Shown one piece after another: positions 46,006-56,132 of a DNA stretch of 64,000 nucleotides (its first letter is position 1; the number at the start of each line of letters is the position of its first letter). Below the pieces are notes generated by a model. That model was not told the DNA's origin, did not search any database, and worked only from the letters and a program-made list of their open reading frames with translations. Position numbers and translations under genes: made by a program. Source of the DNA: Corynebacterium kalinowskii (GTDB lineage Bacteria; Actinomycetota; Actinomycetes; Mycobacteriales; Mycobacteriaceae); contig NZ_CP046452.1 of the NCBI RefSeq assembly GCF_009734385.1, forward strand, positions 496,001-560,000. The letters are read 5' to 3'.

Positions 46006-46551
46006 ATGCAGGCGTGGAAGAAGAAAAAGTCGCTCATGCGCGGCCCGAAGTTCTCGACCATTTTGGAACCGATGGAGCGGGAAGTGCTCGGCGATATGGC
46101 TGCGGCCGTTGCCGAAGCCCTCATCAACCGGTGCCAGACCGCACCGAAGGATGAATTGGCCGAGCTCACGGGCATGACTTCAGGGCACAAGGACGCTCCT
46201 ACTGAGCCGTCGCTCGCGCGATTGTTGCCCGACTTTGAGATGCAAGGCGACGAAGAGTACGAGGGCGACAATTCGCTCCTTCGCGCCCTGCATGAAAACG
46301 ACATCTGCCGCGCGAAACTGGAAAACCTGCAGGTCATCACGGATGCCCTTGGCCCGGATGGCGGTGTGGCGGTGGTCGCCACGGAAGAGCAGGCCCACGC
46401 TTGGCTCGCCGGTCTCAACGACATCCGGCTGTACCTGGCCTCCGGGGATCTGCCTCCCAATGAACAAGAGGCCGAGAGCCGCGACATGCTGGTCCAGTGG
46501 CTGGCGTTCAACCAGGAGTCCCTCCTCGAAGCGATGATGGGGGAGCTCTAG
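46006..46551 (+). CDS. DUF2017 family protein
   Basis: This 181-residue soluble, mostly helical protein matches the actinobacterial DUF2017 family that follows clpS. It has LEPMEREVLGDMAAAVAEAL, the central SLARLLPDFE and the C-terminal LAFNQESLLEAM. Its function is unknown, but its constant position next to clpS suggests a role with the Clp system. The following peptidase gene begins 1 base after its stop. Confidence 0.85.
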   Translation: MQAWKKKKSLMRGPKFSTILEPMEREVLGDMAAAVAEALINRCQTAPKDELAELTGMTSGHKDAPTEPSLARLLPDFEMQGDEEYEGDNSLLRALHENDICRAKLENLQVITDALGPDGGVAVVATEEQAHAWLAGLNDIRLYLASGDLPPNEQEAESRDMLVQWLAFNQESLLEAMMGEL

Positions 46552-46552
46552 C

Positions 46553-47476
46553 ATGCTTTGCGACGTCCCCGGCATCCTGCTCGGTCACCAAAGTCTCGGG
46601 GACACCGGGGTGAGCGTAGTCGTGGTCCCGGAGTCTGCAATCGGTGCCGTGGATGTGCGGGGCGGTGGACCGGGAACCCGGGAAACTGACCTGCTGGAGC
46701 CACACAACACCGTCGAACGCGTCCACGCTGTGGTGCTCTCCGGCGGTTCAGCCTTCGGTTTGGCCACCGCGGACGGTGTGATGAAGGCGCTGGAGGAACG
46801 AGGCATTGGGTTTCCCGTCGTCGGAGACATTCGAGTGCCGATCGTCCCAGGTGCAGTGATCTTCGATCTTCTAGTGGGAGATGCGAAGCACCGGCCGACC
46901 GCGGACGATGGCTACGCTGCTACAGTCGCTGCGTTGGAAGGAACTGAGTCAGGTTCTGGTTCCATCGGAGCGGGTTGTGGCGCTACAGCAGGCGTACTGC
47001 GCGGCGGTTTCGGTCAGGCGTCGCGCAAAGTGGGCAATTACACGGTCGCGGCCGGGGTCGTGGCGAATCCGGTGGGGGCGGTGATCGATAAGGAGACCGG
47101 CAGGTTCTGGGGTGATCCGGCGGTCGGGGGCGTCGATAAGGCGCGGTTTGCTGCTCTCAAGGGATTGGAAACCAAGCTGAACACCACCATCGGTGTGATC
47201 GCTACGGACGCGCCGGTGACCAAAGCGCAGGCCAAGCGCCTGGCTATGACCGGGCACGACGGGCTCGCGCGCGCAATCCGGCCGGCGCACTCGCCTTTGG
47301 ACGGTGACACCCTGTTCGCGCTGTCGATCGGGGACGGTTCCGGAGTGTCGCTCGAGGAGATGATTCAGCTGTCTACCGCGGCGGCCGATGTCGTGTGCGC
47401 CGCAATCGTGGATGCCGTGGTGCATGCGACGAGCGGCTATGGGCTGAGCTGCTACCAGGAGCTTGTACTAGCATAA
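46553..47476 (+). CDS. P1-family (DmpA/S58) self-processing peptidase
   Basis: This 307-residue protein belongs to the P1/DmpA aminopeptidase family of N-terminal nucleophile hydrolases. SGGSAFGLATADGV, GSGSIGAGCGATAG and NTTIGVIATDAPV are present. By alignment to DmpA, self-cleavage would precede Thr211 (or Thr212) in the last motif, with Thr as nucleophile where DmpA has Ser. Substrates are probably small peptides or beta-peptides. M. tuberculosis has Rv1333 at this place, but there mec-cysO-cysM follow, while here the rhomboid gene comes next. Confidence 0.88.
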   Translation: MLCDVPGILLGHQSLGDTGVSVVVVPESAIGAVDVRGGGPGTRETDLLEPHNTVERVHAVVLSGGSAFGLATADGVMKALEERGIGFPVVGDIRVPIVPGAVIFDLLVGDAKHRPTADDGYAATVAALEGTESGSGSIGAGCGATAGVLRGGFGQASRKVGNYTVAAGVVANPVGAVIDKETGRFWGDPAVGGVDKARFAALKGLETKLNTTIGVIATDAPVTKAQAKRLAMTGHDGLARAIRPAHSPLDGDTLFALSIGDGSGVSLEEMIQLSTAAADVVCAAIVDAVVHATSGYGLSCYQELVLA

Positions 47477-47515
47477 GGCTCGGTTAGTACTGAAGGAATC
47501 GGGCAGGAGTGCGAG

Positions 47516-48172
47516 ATGAACTATCCTTACGGCAATCCGGCGAACCCGCCCGCGCCGCTGGCGAGGCGTGATTCAGCCTTGCGCCGTGGCTTCAACTGGG
47601 CCTTGATCTATCTGGCGGTGATCTGGATTGTGCACATCATCAGCTTCTTGACCGGCGGAATGCTGCAAGCCTTCGGCGTACATCCCCTTGACCCAAGCTC
47701 CTTGTTCGGCATTTTCACGGGGCCGTTTCTGCACTTGAACTTCGCGCATTTGATTTCCAATAGCATCCCCGGCGCCATGTTCATCTTCCTCATCGGACTA
47801 AGTGGCAACCGGGTGGTAGTGGAGGTCACCTTATTCACAATGATCATCGGTGGGCTGGGAACGTGGCTGACTGGCGGGCTGGGTACCAACCACATTGGCG
47901 CATCTGGGCTGGTGTACGGCTGGCTCGCGTACCTGATCATCCGAGGCATGTTCAACCGGCACTTTGGACAGGTCGCTCTCGGTATCCTGCTGGCGTTTAC
48001 CTACGCCGGTTATATCTGGGGCGTGTTCCCGAACAATCCGGGGATCAGTTGGCAGGGGCACTTGTTCGGTGCGATCGGCGGCTTGGTTGCTGGCGCCGTG
48101 ATCACCTCGGATGATCCGATTGCTCTGATTCAAAAGCGTGAGCAGAAGCGACTCGGCCACCGCCTGATGTAG
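47516..48172 (+). CDS. Rhomboid-family intramembrane serine protease
   Basis: This 218-residue, six-span protein has the rhomboid dyad: GASGLVYG with Ser130 in span 4 and SWQGHLFGAIGG with His182 in span 6. The early HLNFAHLISNS corresponds to the conserved His/Asn region of span 2. It cleaves membrane-spanning helices; the substrate is unknown. GGCAGGAG lies upstream of the ATG at 47516. It corresponds to Rv1337 next to murI. Confidence 0.92.
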   Translation: MNYPYGNPANPPAPLARRDSALRRGFNWALIYLAVIWIVHIISFLTGGMLQAFGVHPLDPSSLFGIFTGPFLHLNFAHLISNSIPGAMFIFLIGLSGNRVVVEVTLFTMIIGGLGTWLTGGLGTNHIGASGLVYGWLAYLIIRGMFNRHFGQVALGILLAFTYAGYIWGVFPNNPGISWQGHLFGAIGGLVAGAVITSDDPIALIQKREQKRLGHRLM

Positions 48173-48193
48173 CGGGCTACTATTGACATCGTT

Positions 48194-49000
48194 ATGACTA
48201 CACTTCCAGGACCTGACGCACCCATTGGCATTTTTGACTCCGGCGTGGGAGGTCTGACGGTCGCGCGTTCGATTATCGATCAGCTCCCGAACGAGTCCAT
48301 TATCTACATCGGCGACACCGCCAATGGCCCTTATGGCCCGCAGCCGATTCAGAAGGTCCGTGAGCACGCCACACGCATTGCCGACGAGCTGGTGGAACGT
48401 GGCTGCAAGATGATCGTCATCGCCTGCAACACTGCCACGGCCGCCTTCCTGCGCGATGCGCGCGAGCGCTATGACATCCCGGTGGTACAGGTCATCTTGC
48501 CTGCGGTACGACGCGCAGTAGCCACGACTCGCAACGGCAAAATCGGCGTGATCGGCACGCAAGGCACCATCACTTCCGGTGTTTACCAGGACATGTTTGC
48601 AGCAGCTCCCCACATCGAGTGCGTTGCGGCCCCGTGCCCACGTTTTGTCGACTTCGTGGAACGCGGCATCACCTCGGGTAGACAGATCCTCGGGGTAGCC
48701 GAGGCGTACTTGGAACCCCTGCAGGCGGCGGGCGTCGATACGCTCGTGCTCGGTTGCACGCACTACCCGCTGCTCTCTGGAGTTATCCAGCTGGCGATGG
48801 GCGATAATGTCACCCTGGTATCCAGCGCAGAGGAAACTGCCAAAGATGTGCTGAAAGTGCTGACGGAGACCGACATGCTGTCGGAAGGGCCTGCCATCAG
48901 GAGTTTTGAGTCCACCGGCAACCCCGACAAGTTCGCGCTGCTTTCGCACCGCTTCCTCGGCCCGGGAATCATTGAAGTCTCGCCACACGAAAAAATCTAA
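48194..49000 (+). CDS. murI: Glutamate racemase MurI
   Basis: This 268-residue enzyme makes D-glutamate for peptidoglycan. The two catalytic cysteines are in [11 protein letters not shown] and [20 protein letters not shown] and [11 protein letters not shown] are family motifs near the start. It follows the rhomboid gene by 21 bases and precedes the cyclic-nucleotide phosphodiesterase gene by 43 bases, the same order as Rv1337-Rv1339. Confidence 0.95.
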   Translation: MTTLPGPDAPIGIFDSGVGGLTVARSIIDQLPNESIIYIGDTANGPYGPQPIQKVREHATRIADELVERGCKMIVIACNTATAAFLRDARERYDIPVVQVILPAVRRAVATTRNGKIGVIGTQGTITSGVYQDMFAAAPHIECVAAPCPRFVDFVERGITSGRQILGVAEAYLEPLQAAGVDTLVLGCTHYPLLSGVIQLAMGDNVTLVSSAEETAKDVLKVLTETDMLSEGPAIRSFESTGNPDKFALLSHRFLGPGIIEVSPHEKI

Positions 49001-49043
49001 TGTTGCTTTAGCAAAAATCGCCCGGACGTGAGAAAGTTAGTTT

Positions 49044-49811
49044 ATGAAGCTGACCATTCTTGGCTGCAGTGGAAGTACCGGGGCGCCGCACAATCCGGCG
49101 TCCGGCTACCTCGTCCAGGTGGACAACGCACCTGGCGTGCTGATGGACCTCGGCCCTGGTGCCTTGGCCAAGCTGCAAGAATACGACAACCCGGCGGAGC
49201 AACACCTGGTGCTCAGCCACTTGCACGCTGACCACTGCCTGGATGTCCCTTCGCTCGCGGTGTGGCGCCGCTACCACCCAACTGCGCCTTCCTCGGGTCG
49301 GCATTTTTTGCTTGGACCGGCTGACACAATCTCTCACCTCGGGAACAACACGCTGGAACATCGCGATGGGGGAGATGACCTCTCTGATACCTTCGCCTTC
49401 ACACCGTGGGAGGCAGGCGTGCCACACATTGTGGATCGCGTGCAGATCACGCCGTTCCCGACCATCCACCCAGTGGAAACGTACGCCCTCCGTGTGACCG
49501 AAGCTACTACCGGCAAGACCATCGCTTACTCCGCGGACTCCGCTTACACTGAGTCCCTGGTCGACTGTGCCCGAGACGCCGACATTTTCCTGTGCGAGGC
49601 CACCTGGGGAGACACCTCTTTGGGCAAAGCTCCTGACATGCATATGTCTGGCGCAGAAGCAGGCCTCCTGGCATCCCGCGCCGGGGCGAAGAAGCTGGTA
49701 CTGGTGCACATTCCACCATGGGGTGATCCGGAAGCTGCGCTGCGTTCAGCCCGTGAGAACTTTGACGGCGAGATCGTGATCGGTGATTCCGGGATGGTCT
49801 TCGAGTTCTAA
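49044..49811 (+). CDS. cpdA: MBL-fold 3',5'-cAMP phosphodiesterase
   Basis: This 255-residue metallo-beta-lactamase-fold hydrolase has SHLHADHCLDVP (HxHxDH metal motif), then TIHPVETYALRV, AYSADSAYT and late LVLVHIPPW. It corresponds to Rv1339 of M. tuberculosis and to CpdA of C. glutamicum, both shown to degrade cAMP, by sequence pattern and by position between murI and rph. In corynebacteria cAMP levels control the regulator GlxR. It follows murI and precedes rph. Confidence 0.85.
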   Translation: MKLTILGCSGSTGAPHNPASGYLVQVDNAPGVLMDLGPGALAKLQEYDNPAEQHLVLSHLHADHCLDVPSLAVWRRYHPTAPSSGRHFLLGPADTISHLGNNTLEHRDGGDDLSDTFAFTPWEAGVPHIVDRVQITPFPTIHPVETYALRVTEATTGKTIAYSADSAYTESLVDCARDADIFLCEATWGDTSLGKAPDMHMSGAEAGLLASRAGAKKLVLVHIPPWGDPEAALRSARENFDGEIVIGDSGMVFEF

Positions 49812-49856
49812 GACTCGGCACGTGGTTTTTGACCGGGCGCAGGTACCCTAAAGGAC

Positions 49857-50591
49857 ATGACTTCTTTTACTCGCGCCGATGGTCGCGCCCTCGATGAAAT
49901 GCGTCCCGTCAAGATCACCCGAGGCTTTACCAGCAATCCGGCGGGTTCCGTGCTCATCGAGTTCGGCAACACCCGCGTCATGTGCACCGCCTCCGTTGAA
50001 GTGGGCGTGCCTCGCTTCAAGAAGGACTCCGGCGAAGGCTGGCTCACTGCCGAGTACTCCATGCTGCCAGCGGCAACGCATGACCGCATGCCTCGCGAAT
50101 CCATGAAGGGCAAGGTCAAGGGCCGCACCCACGAGATCTCTCGCCTGATCGGCCGTTCCCTGCGCGCCGCGATTGACCTTTCCGAGCTTGGCGAAAACAC
50201 CATCAACATCGACTGTGATGTCCTCCAGGCCGACGGCGGCACCCGCACCGCCTCCATCACCGGCGCTTACGTCGCCCTCGCCGATGCCATCGAGGTTCTC
50301 AAGGCACGTGGCGTGGTGCCGGGCAACCCGCTGCTACCACCAGTTGCTGCTGTCTCTGTGGGCCTTATCGACGGCCACGTCTGCCTCGACCTTCCGTATG
50401 AAGAAGACTCCCGCGCTGAAGTCGACATGAACGTCGTGATGACTGAGTCTGGCGAGTTCGTTGAGATTCAGGGCACCGCCGAACACGGCACCTTCACCCG
50501 CGCGCAGATGAACGCCTTCCTGGACACCGCGGAAAAGGGTTTGCACTCCCTAATCGCTGCGCAGAAGGCTGCCCTGGAGCTGCCGCTCTAA
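49857..50591 (+). CDS. rph: Ribonuclease PH
   Basis: This 244-residue phosphorolytic exoribonuclease trims tRNA 3' ends. It starts with [18 protein letters not shown], and [20 protein letters not shown] and [14 protein letters not shown] carry the phosphate and active-site residues. Length is normal. Its TAA stop shares a base with the ATG of the next gene (TAATG), so the two are translationally coupled, as in mycobacteria (Rv1340-Rv1341). Confidence 0.96.
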   Translation: MTSFTRADGRALDEMRPVKITRGFTSNPAGSVLIEFGNTRVMCTASVEVGVPRFKKDSGEGWLTAEYSMLPAATHDRMPRESMKGKVKGRTHEISRLIGRSLRAAIDLSELGENTINIDCDVLQADGGTRTASITGAYVALADAIEVLKARGVVPGNPLLPPVAAVSVGLIDGHVCLDLPYEEDSRAEVDMNVVMTESGEFVEIQGTAEHGTFTRAQMNAFLDTAEKGLHSLIAAQKAALELPL

Positions 50592-51193
50592 TGGATCTGT
50601 TGCTTGCCTCAAACAACAAGAAGAAGGCCGCGGAGCTGCAGCGGGTGCTCGATCGCGCCGGGATTTCCGGGGTCAACATCTTGCTGCTTTCCGACGTCGA
50701 CCCCTACGACGAACCCGTCGAAGACGGCCGTACCTTCGAAGACAACGCCTTCATCAAGGCGCGGGCCGGTATGAAGGCAACTGGTTTGCCGACGCTGGCT
50801 GATGATTCGGGATTGGCCGTCGATGAGCTAGCAGGCATGCCGGGCGTGCTGTCCGCACGCTGGTCTGGCGGACATGGGGACGACGAAGCAAACAACGATT
50901 TGCTGCTGGGTCAGATGGCGCACGTGCCAGATGAGCGTCGTGGCTGCGCCTTCGTGTCAGTGTGCGCCCTCGTGCTGCCGTCGGGCGAAGAACACATTGC
51001 CCGCGGCGAATGGCGGGGCATGCTCCTGCGGGAACGTCGTGGCGAGGGGGGCTTCGGCTACGATCCGCTCTTCCTGCCCGATGATGCCGAGGGGCGTTCT
51101 TCTGCAGAGTTATCACCAGAGGAAAAAGACGCACGCTCGCATCGTGGCAAGGCCTTGGCCCAGTTGGTGCCGGTAATCTCCCAGTTCGCCTAA
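50591..51193 (+). CDS. rdgB: XTP/dITP diphosphatase (Ham1/RdgB)
   Basis: This 200-residue enzyme removes non-canonical purine nucleoside triphosphates such as XTP and dITP. LLASNNKKKAAELQRVL at the start, ADDSGLAVDEL (catalytic region) and GGFGYDPLFLPDD are family motifs. It ends the rightward conserved block; just after it a hairpin separates it from the leftward sialic-acid genes. Confidence 0.94.
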   Translation: MDLLLASNNKKKAAELQRVLDRAGISGVNILLLSDVDPYDEPVEDGRTFEDNAFIKARAGMKATGLPTLADDSGLAVDELAGMPGVLSARWSGGHGDDEANNDLLLGQMAHVPDERRGCAFVSVCALVLPSGEEHIARGEWRGMLLRERRGEGGFGYDPLFLPDDAEGRSSAELSPEEKDARSHRGKALAQLVPVISQFA

Positions 51194-51233
51194 AAAACTG
51201 TGCCCTGCGAGGAAGAGGGTCGCAGGGCACAGT
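51192..51233 (-). terminator. Terminator of the leftward sia-nanA operon
   Basis: A perfect 14-base stem (51197-51210 with 51220-51233) has a run of six A at 51192-51197, which reads as a T-tail on the minus strand. It therefore fits the end of the nanA transcript; for rdgB it has a stem but no T-tail. Confidence 0.88.
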
Positions 51234-51251
51234 GAGTAAGGCACGTGTTGG

Positions 51252-52175
51252 TTAGTCGATGAGGCCCACCTCCCGCACGATCTTCTCGATGGCCTCACGC
51301 GATGCGGAATCAGAGATTGGGGTCATCGGTACGCTCATGGTGTTGGTCTTGATGACGCCGATGAGTTCCAAAGCAGTCTTGAATGCGCCGACACCGGCGG
51401 CTGGGCCGACCTTGCCCACTGGGGTGAAGACGATTTCAAAGAGTCGTGCCAACCGATCTTGCTCTTCCTTCATCTGGCGTAGGTCGCCGGATTGGAAAGC
51501 TTGCCACATGCGAACATAGCCACTTGGGTCAACGTTGCCGAGCCCTGGGACGCAGCCGTCTCCTCCTGCAAGATAGGAGCCATCGACAACTACTTCGTGT
51601 CCGGTGAGCACCTTCATAGGGGATCCAGCTGCCTTGTTGAGCATGCAGAGTCGTCGGAAGGAGACGTCGTCACCGGAGGAGTCCTTTACTCCCTGAAGAA
51701 CTCCTTCGGCGCCGAGTTGCACCAATAGCGCCGGTGCAAGTTTGCTGTGGACACAAACTGGAATGTCGTAGGCAATGATCGGCAGAGTAGTGGCCGTGCG
51801 GAGGGCACGGAAGTGTGCTTCGATCTCGGCTGGACCCGTGATGGCATAGAACGGGGCGGTGGCGACTACTGCCTGCACGCCGAGCTTTTCTGCCCGTTGG
51901 ATGTGCTCGATGACGCGGTTGGTCTGGGTGTCGATGACGCCGGCGTAGACTGGGCAACGGCCGTCGACAAGCTCAAGGACCTTGGCGATCACCTGGTCGC
52001 GCACGGCATCGGTCAGGAAAGCGACTTCACCGGAGGAACCGAGTACGAAGATGCCGTCTACGCCCGCTCCGACGAGTCGTTCCACGAGGTTGCCAAGGGA
52101 CTCGTAGTCCACCTCCCCGGTTTCAGTCAATGGGGTGAGTAGCGGAGGGATGATGCCGGAAACAATTCCGTTCAT
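51252..52175 (-). CDS. nanA: N-acetylneuraminate lyase (DapA/NanA family)
   Basis: This 307-residue class I aldolase has FVLGSSGEVAFL (carboxylate loop), a YDIPVCVHSK segment with the catalytic-region Tyr, and the Schiff-base lysine K164 in LQGVKDSSGDD. The family also includes DapA; the sialic-acid context decides for the lyase, which splits Neu5Ac into ManNAc and pyruvate. ATG 52175 is used, 16 bases after the transporter ATPase gene with AAGGAAG upstream; the frame open to 52280 overlaps that gene. A terminator follows. Confidence 0.85.
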   Translation of the reverse strand: MNGIVSGIIPPLLTPLTETGEVDYESLGNLVERLVGAGVDGIFVLGSSGEVAFLTDAVRDQVIAKVLELVDGRCPVYAGVIDTQTNRVIEHIQRAEKLGVQAVVATAPFYAITGPAEIEAHFRALRTATTLPIIAYDIPVCVHSKLAPALLVQLGAEGVLQGVKDSSGDDVSFRRLCMLNKAAGSPMKVLTGHEVVVDGSYLAGGDGCVPGLGNVDPSGYVRMWQAFQSGDLRQMKEEQDRLARLFEIVFTPVGKVGPAAGVGAFKTALELIGVIKTNTMSVPMTPISDSASREAIEKIVREVGLID

Positions 52176-52191
52176 GATGATTGTTACTTCC

Positions 52192-52989
<798 letters not shown>

Positions 52990-52991
52990 GA

Positions 52992-55004
52992 TCACTTCTC
53001 CTTCTCAGCGATGCGAACAGAACCAGTGCCGTTACGAGCCGCATACGCATCGTCCGTGGCCGCGTATGTGTGCGTGGTGGACCCAGCAACGGCGCGTGGC
53101 TTCGGCTTCTGCCCGATGCCCAGCTCTGGTCGGCGGGAGCGTGGTGCGAAGCGATCGCCGTCGATGAAGTCCCGTGGGCTCGGCACCGTTCCCGGTACCT
53201 GGTAGAGGCGATTAGCACCAGCCTCGATGGACAGCACGGCTCCCAGCAAGCCGCGGGTGTACTCGTGGTGCGGGTCGGTGAGCAGCTCACGAGTATTACC
53301 GCGTTCGACCACCTGGCCGGCGTACATCACAGTGATCTTGTGTGCCAGCTTGGCCACCAGGGCGAGGTCATGGCTGACAAAGATCATGGAGAAGCCCAGC
53401 TTTTCTCGCAGTTCGTTGAGCAGGTCCACCACCTGGTGCTGGACGGTAACATCCAATGCGGTGGTCGGCTCGTCGGCGATGAGCAGCCGCGGGTTGCGGG
53501 TCAGCGCCATGGCGATGAGCACACGTTGCCGCTGACCGCCCGAAAGCTCGTGCGGGTAGGACTTGAGCGTACGGACCGGATCCAGTCCGACCAGTTCCAT
53601 GAGCTCTTCCGCGGTGCGCTTGCCGCCACGGCGGATCAGTTGCTGGAGCTGGGTGCGGATCAGCATGGAGGGGTTCAGGGAGCTGAGGGCATCCTGGTAG
53701 ATCATGGCCATGTCATGCCCGCGGAGCGCGTTGCGCTCTTCTGGAGTCATCTCTAGAAGGTTCTTGCCGTCGTAGGTGATCTCACCGGTGATGCGCGCAG
53801 TTGGTGGCAGCAATCCCATGATGCACATGGCGATCAGTGACTTGCCGCAGCCGGATTCGCCCACCAACCCCATAGTTTCACCGGGGGAAACTTCGAAGCT
53901 GACGTGGTCAACGATGTTGACGTCACCGTGTGCCTCCGGGAAAGCGATGCAGAGGTCCTTGACCTGGATCAGTGGCGCTTCTGCACGGGTATATACCAGG
54001 CGACGGTTCTCGGCGGTCTCGGCGTCGTGCAGCTTGCCGAGGGATACGTCGAGCGCAACGCGAGCTTCTTCGTCGGAAACTGCGCCCAGCGACTTCGCGG
54101 TGTTGATGGTGGGGTCGTCGTCAGTGACGCGGATGGTGCGCTTGATGCGTGGCGACGCCATTGCATCGGTCAGTCCCTCGGACAGGATGTTCAGCGCCAG
54201 CACCGTGATGAGGATCATCAGGCCGGGGAAGAAGGTTGGCCACCATGCGCCGGTGAGCAGGAGTTGCTTGCCATCGGCGAGGATGTTGCCCCACGACGGC
54301 AGCGGCGGCTTCACACCAGCGTTGATGAAGGACAGCGAGGCTTCAAAGACGATGGCATCGGCAACCAGCACCGTGGCAAACACAGCGATCGGTGCGATGG
54401 TGTTGCGCGCGACGTGTTTGAACAGAATGTGCGGAATACTTGCACCCATCACCTTTGCTGCGGAGACGTAGTCCTCACCGAACTCGGAAAGAACGTTGGC
54501 GCGCACCACGCGGGACAACTGCGGAATGTAGAGGAAGCCGATGGCAAAGACTAGGACAGGTAGGGAATTGCCGAATACGGCAACGAACACGGCAGCCAGC
54601 GCAATGCCCGGGAAGGACATGATGATGTCCAAGATGCGCATCAGTACTTCGGATACCACTTTGCCAGCGGTCGCTGCGATTGAGCCGAGTACTGCGGCGA
54701 TGGCGAGGGCCGAAACGGTAGCGCACATGCCGATGACCAGGGAAGCGCGGGAACCGTACACCACGCGGGAGAAGATGTCTCGCCCGATGGCATCAGTGCC
54801 AAACCAGTGCTGGGCACTTGGTGGTTGTACCGGAACGTTGGACTCTAATGGGCTGTAGCTAGAGAGCAGCGGCGCGAAGATCGCCATCAACGCCACCAGC
54901 GTCAGGAAACCGAGTGCGATTTTGGATGCGATAGGCAGAGCCTTGATTCCTTGGAAACGCTGCCCGGCCTGGGACTCTAGTTGTTCAGTGAGTTTTCTAC
55001 GCAT
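52992..55004 (-). CDS. siaG: ABC transporter permease-ATPase fusion SiaG
   Basis: This 670-residue protein joins an OppC/DppC-type permease (residues 1-290, about six spans, with the FGTDAIGRDIFSRVVYG segment) to an OppD-type ATPase (about 345-660, Walker A GESGCGKSLIAMC, signature [15 protein letters not shown], Walker B LIADEPTTALD). Most organisms encode these separately. The join is in one frame and occurs in the C. glutamicum system too, so it is a real fusion rather than an assembly error. Its start overlaps the siaF stop as TAATG. Confidence 0.85.
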   Translation of the reverse strand: MRRKLTEQLESQAGQRFQGIKALPIASKIALGFLTLVALMAIFAPLLSSYSPLESNVPVQPPSAQHWFGTDAIGRDIFSRVVYGSRASLVIGMCATVSALAIAAVLGSIAATAGKVVSEVLMRILDIIMSFPGIALAAVFVAVFGNSLPVLVFAIGFLYIPQLSRVVRANVLSEFGEDYVSAAKVMGASIPHILFKHVARNTIAPIAVFATVLVADAIVFEASLSFINAGVKPPLPSWGNILADGKQLLLTGAWWPTFFPGLMILITVLALNILSEGLTDAMASPRIKRTIRVTDDDPTINTAKSLGAVSDEEARVALDVSLGKLHDAETAENRRLVYTRAEAPLIQVKDLCIAFPEAHGDVNIVDHVSFEVSPGETMGLVGESGCGKSLIAMCIMGLLPPTARITGEITYDGKNLLEMTPEERNALRGHDMAMIYQDALSSLNPSMLIRTQLQQLIRRGGKRTAEELMELVGLDPVRTLKSYPHELSGGQRQRVLIAMALTRNPRLLIADEPTTALDVTVQHQVVDLLNELREKLGFSMIFVSHDLALVAKLAHKITVMYAGQVVERGNTRELLTDPHHEYTRGLLGAVLSIEAGANRLYQVPGTVPSPRDFIDGDRFAPRSRRPELGIGQKPKPRAVAGSTTHTYAATDDAYAARNGTGSVRIAEKEK

Positions 55005-55969
55005 TAGATGCTCCTGATGCGTGGGTTAACGAGGACGTACAGCATGTCCACGATGATGTTGATGATGATGAATGCGATGGCCACCGTGAGGGTGACACCC
55101 TGGACGAGGTAGACGTCATTGCGGGTAACACCATCGAGGATGAGCTGGCCCATTGCTTGGATATTGAAGATGATCTCAATGATCACCGCGCCACCCATGA
55201 GGTAACCCACGCGCAGACCAAGAACGGTAATCGGCGTGATCAGCGCGTTGCGCAAAACGTTGCGAGAAATCACTTCCGACTTCGGGATACCCGAGCCGAT
55301 CGCGGTGCGCACGTAATCCTTGTCGAGTTCTTCCACCATCGCGGTACGCACCACGCGGGTAAGCGAGCCTGCGACGGGAACTGCGAGTGCGAACGACGGC
55401 AAGAACATATTGTTCATGTACACCGAAGGGTTCTCCGCAAACGGAACCCAAGCAGTGATGAGGGCGGGGAACATTCCCATGCCGCCAGGGATGGTGCCAA
55501 GCCACTGGATGAGCAGGATTGCTAGCCAGAAGGAGGGGGTTGCCAGCGATGCGATCGAGATGACTCGGATGATCTGGTCCGGCCACTTATCACGGTAAAG
55601 CGCAGCGATTACGCCCAAGACCAGGGCGATCACGGCGGCAATGATGAGGCCGAGGAAAGTAAGTTGCAAGGTGATGGGGAATGCTTTTGCGACGACATCG
55701 GTCACCGAAGCGTTGCCGGTAGTAGTTCCTAGATCACCGCGCAGCATGCCCATCAAGAAATCCCAATAGCGCACCAATAATGGGTCATTGAGCCCATGGA
55801 CTTCGCGGTATTCTGCGAGCGCTTCCAAGGAGGCAGATTCACCCAGGGCTAGGCGCGCCGGGTCCGCGGGGCTGAAGGACATGATGAAGAAGACTAGGAA
55901 AGTCACTCCGAGGATCATGATCGGGAGAGCTACCAGCCGTCTTCCGATGAGGCGGACGAGGTTTGACAT
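55004..55969 (-). CDS. siaF: ABC transporter permease SiaF
   Basis: This 321-residue OppB/DppB-type permease has six spans, the N-terminal RRLVALPIMILGVTFLVFF segment and the cytoplasmic EAA-like loop VRTAIGSGIPKSEVISRNVLRNAL. With the SiaG permease half it forms the membrane channel for sialic acid. It overlaps siaG by one base. A 163-base gap containing a strong hairpin separates it from siaE, the binding protein. Confidence 0.85.
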   Translation of the reverse strand: MSNLVRLIGRRLVALPIMILGVTFLVFFIMSFSPADPARLALGESASLEALAEYREVHGLNDPLLVRYWDFLMGMLRGDLGTTTGNASVTDVVAKAFPITLQLTFLGLIIAAVIALVLGVIAALYRDKWPDQIIRVISIASLATPSFWLAILLIQWLGTIPGGMGMFPALITAWVPFAENPSVYMNNMFLPSFALAVPVAGSLTRVVRTAMVEELDKDYVRTAIGSGIPKSEVISRNVLRNALITPITVLGLRVGYLMGGAVIIEIIFNIQAMGQLILDGVTRNDVYLVQGVTLTVAIAFIIINIIVDMLYVLVNPRIRSI

Positions 55970-56051
55970 ATGCTGTCCTTAATTCCGGTTGAGTTCTCGC
56001 CCAGCTTCGTACGAAGGGCAGCGCTCAACGTCAAAGTTCGTGTGTCACGGT

Positions 56052-56109
56052 CCGGCCGGCCCAGAAAGGTCGCCTTGGTAGTGGAAGACTCCGCTAGCGG
56101 GCCGGCCGG
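56052..56109 (-). other. Hairpin between siaE and siaF
   Basis: CCGGCCGGCCC at 56052-56062 and GGGCCGGCCGG at 56099-56109 form a perfect 11-base GC stem with a 36-base loop, in the gap after siaE. There is no T-tail. Such elements often protect binding-protein mRNA and lower expression of downstream permease genes. Confidence 0.6.
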
Positions 56110-56132
56110 TAAATTGACTGCTGGAGTAGGGG

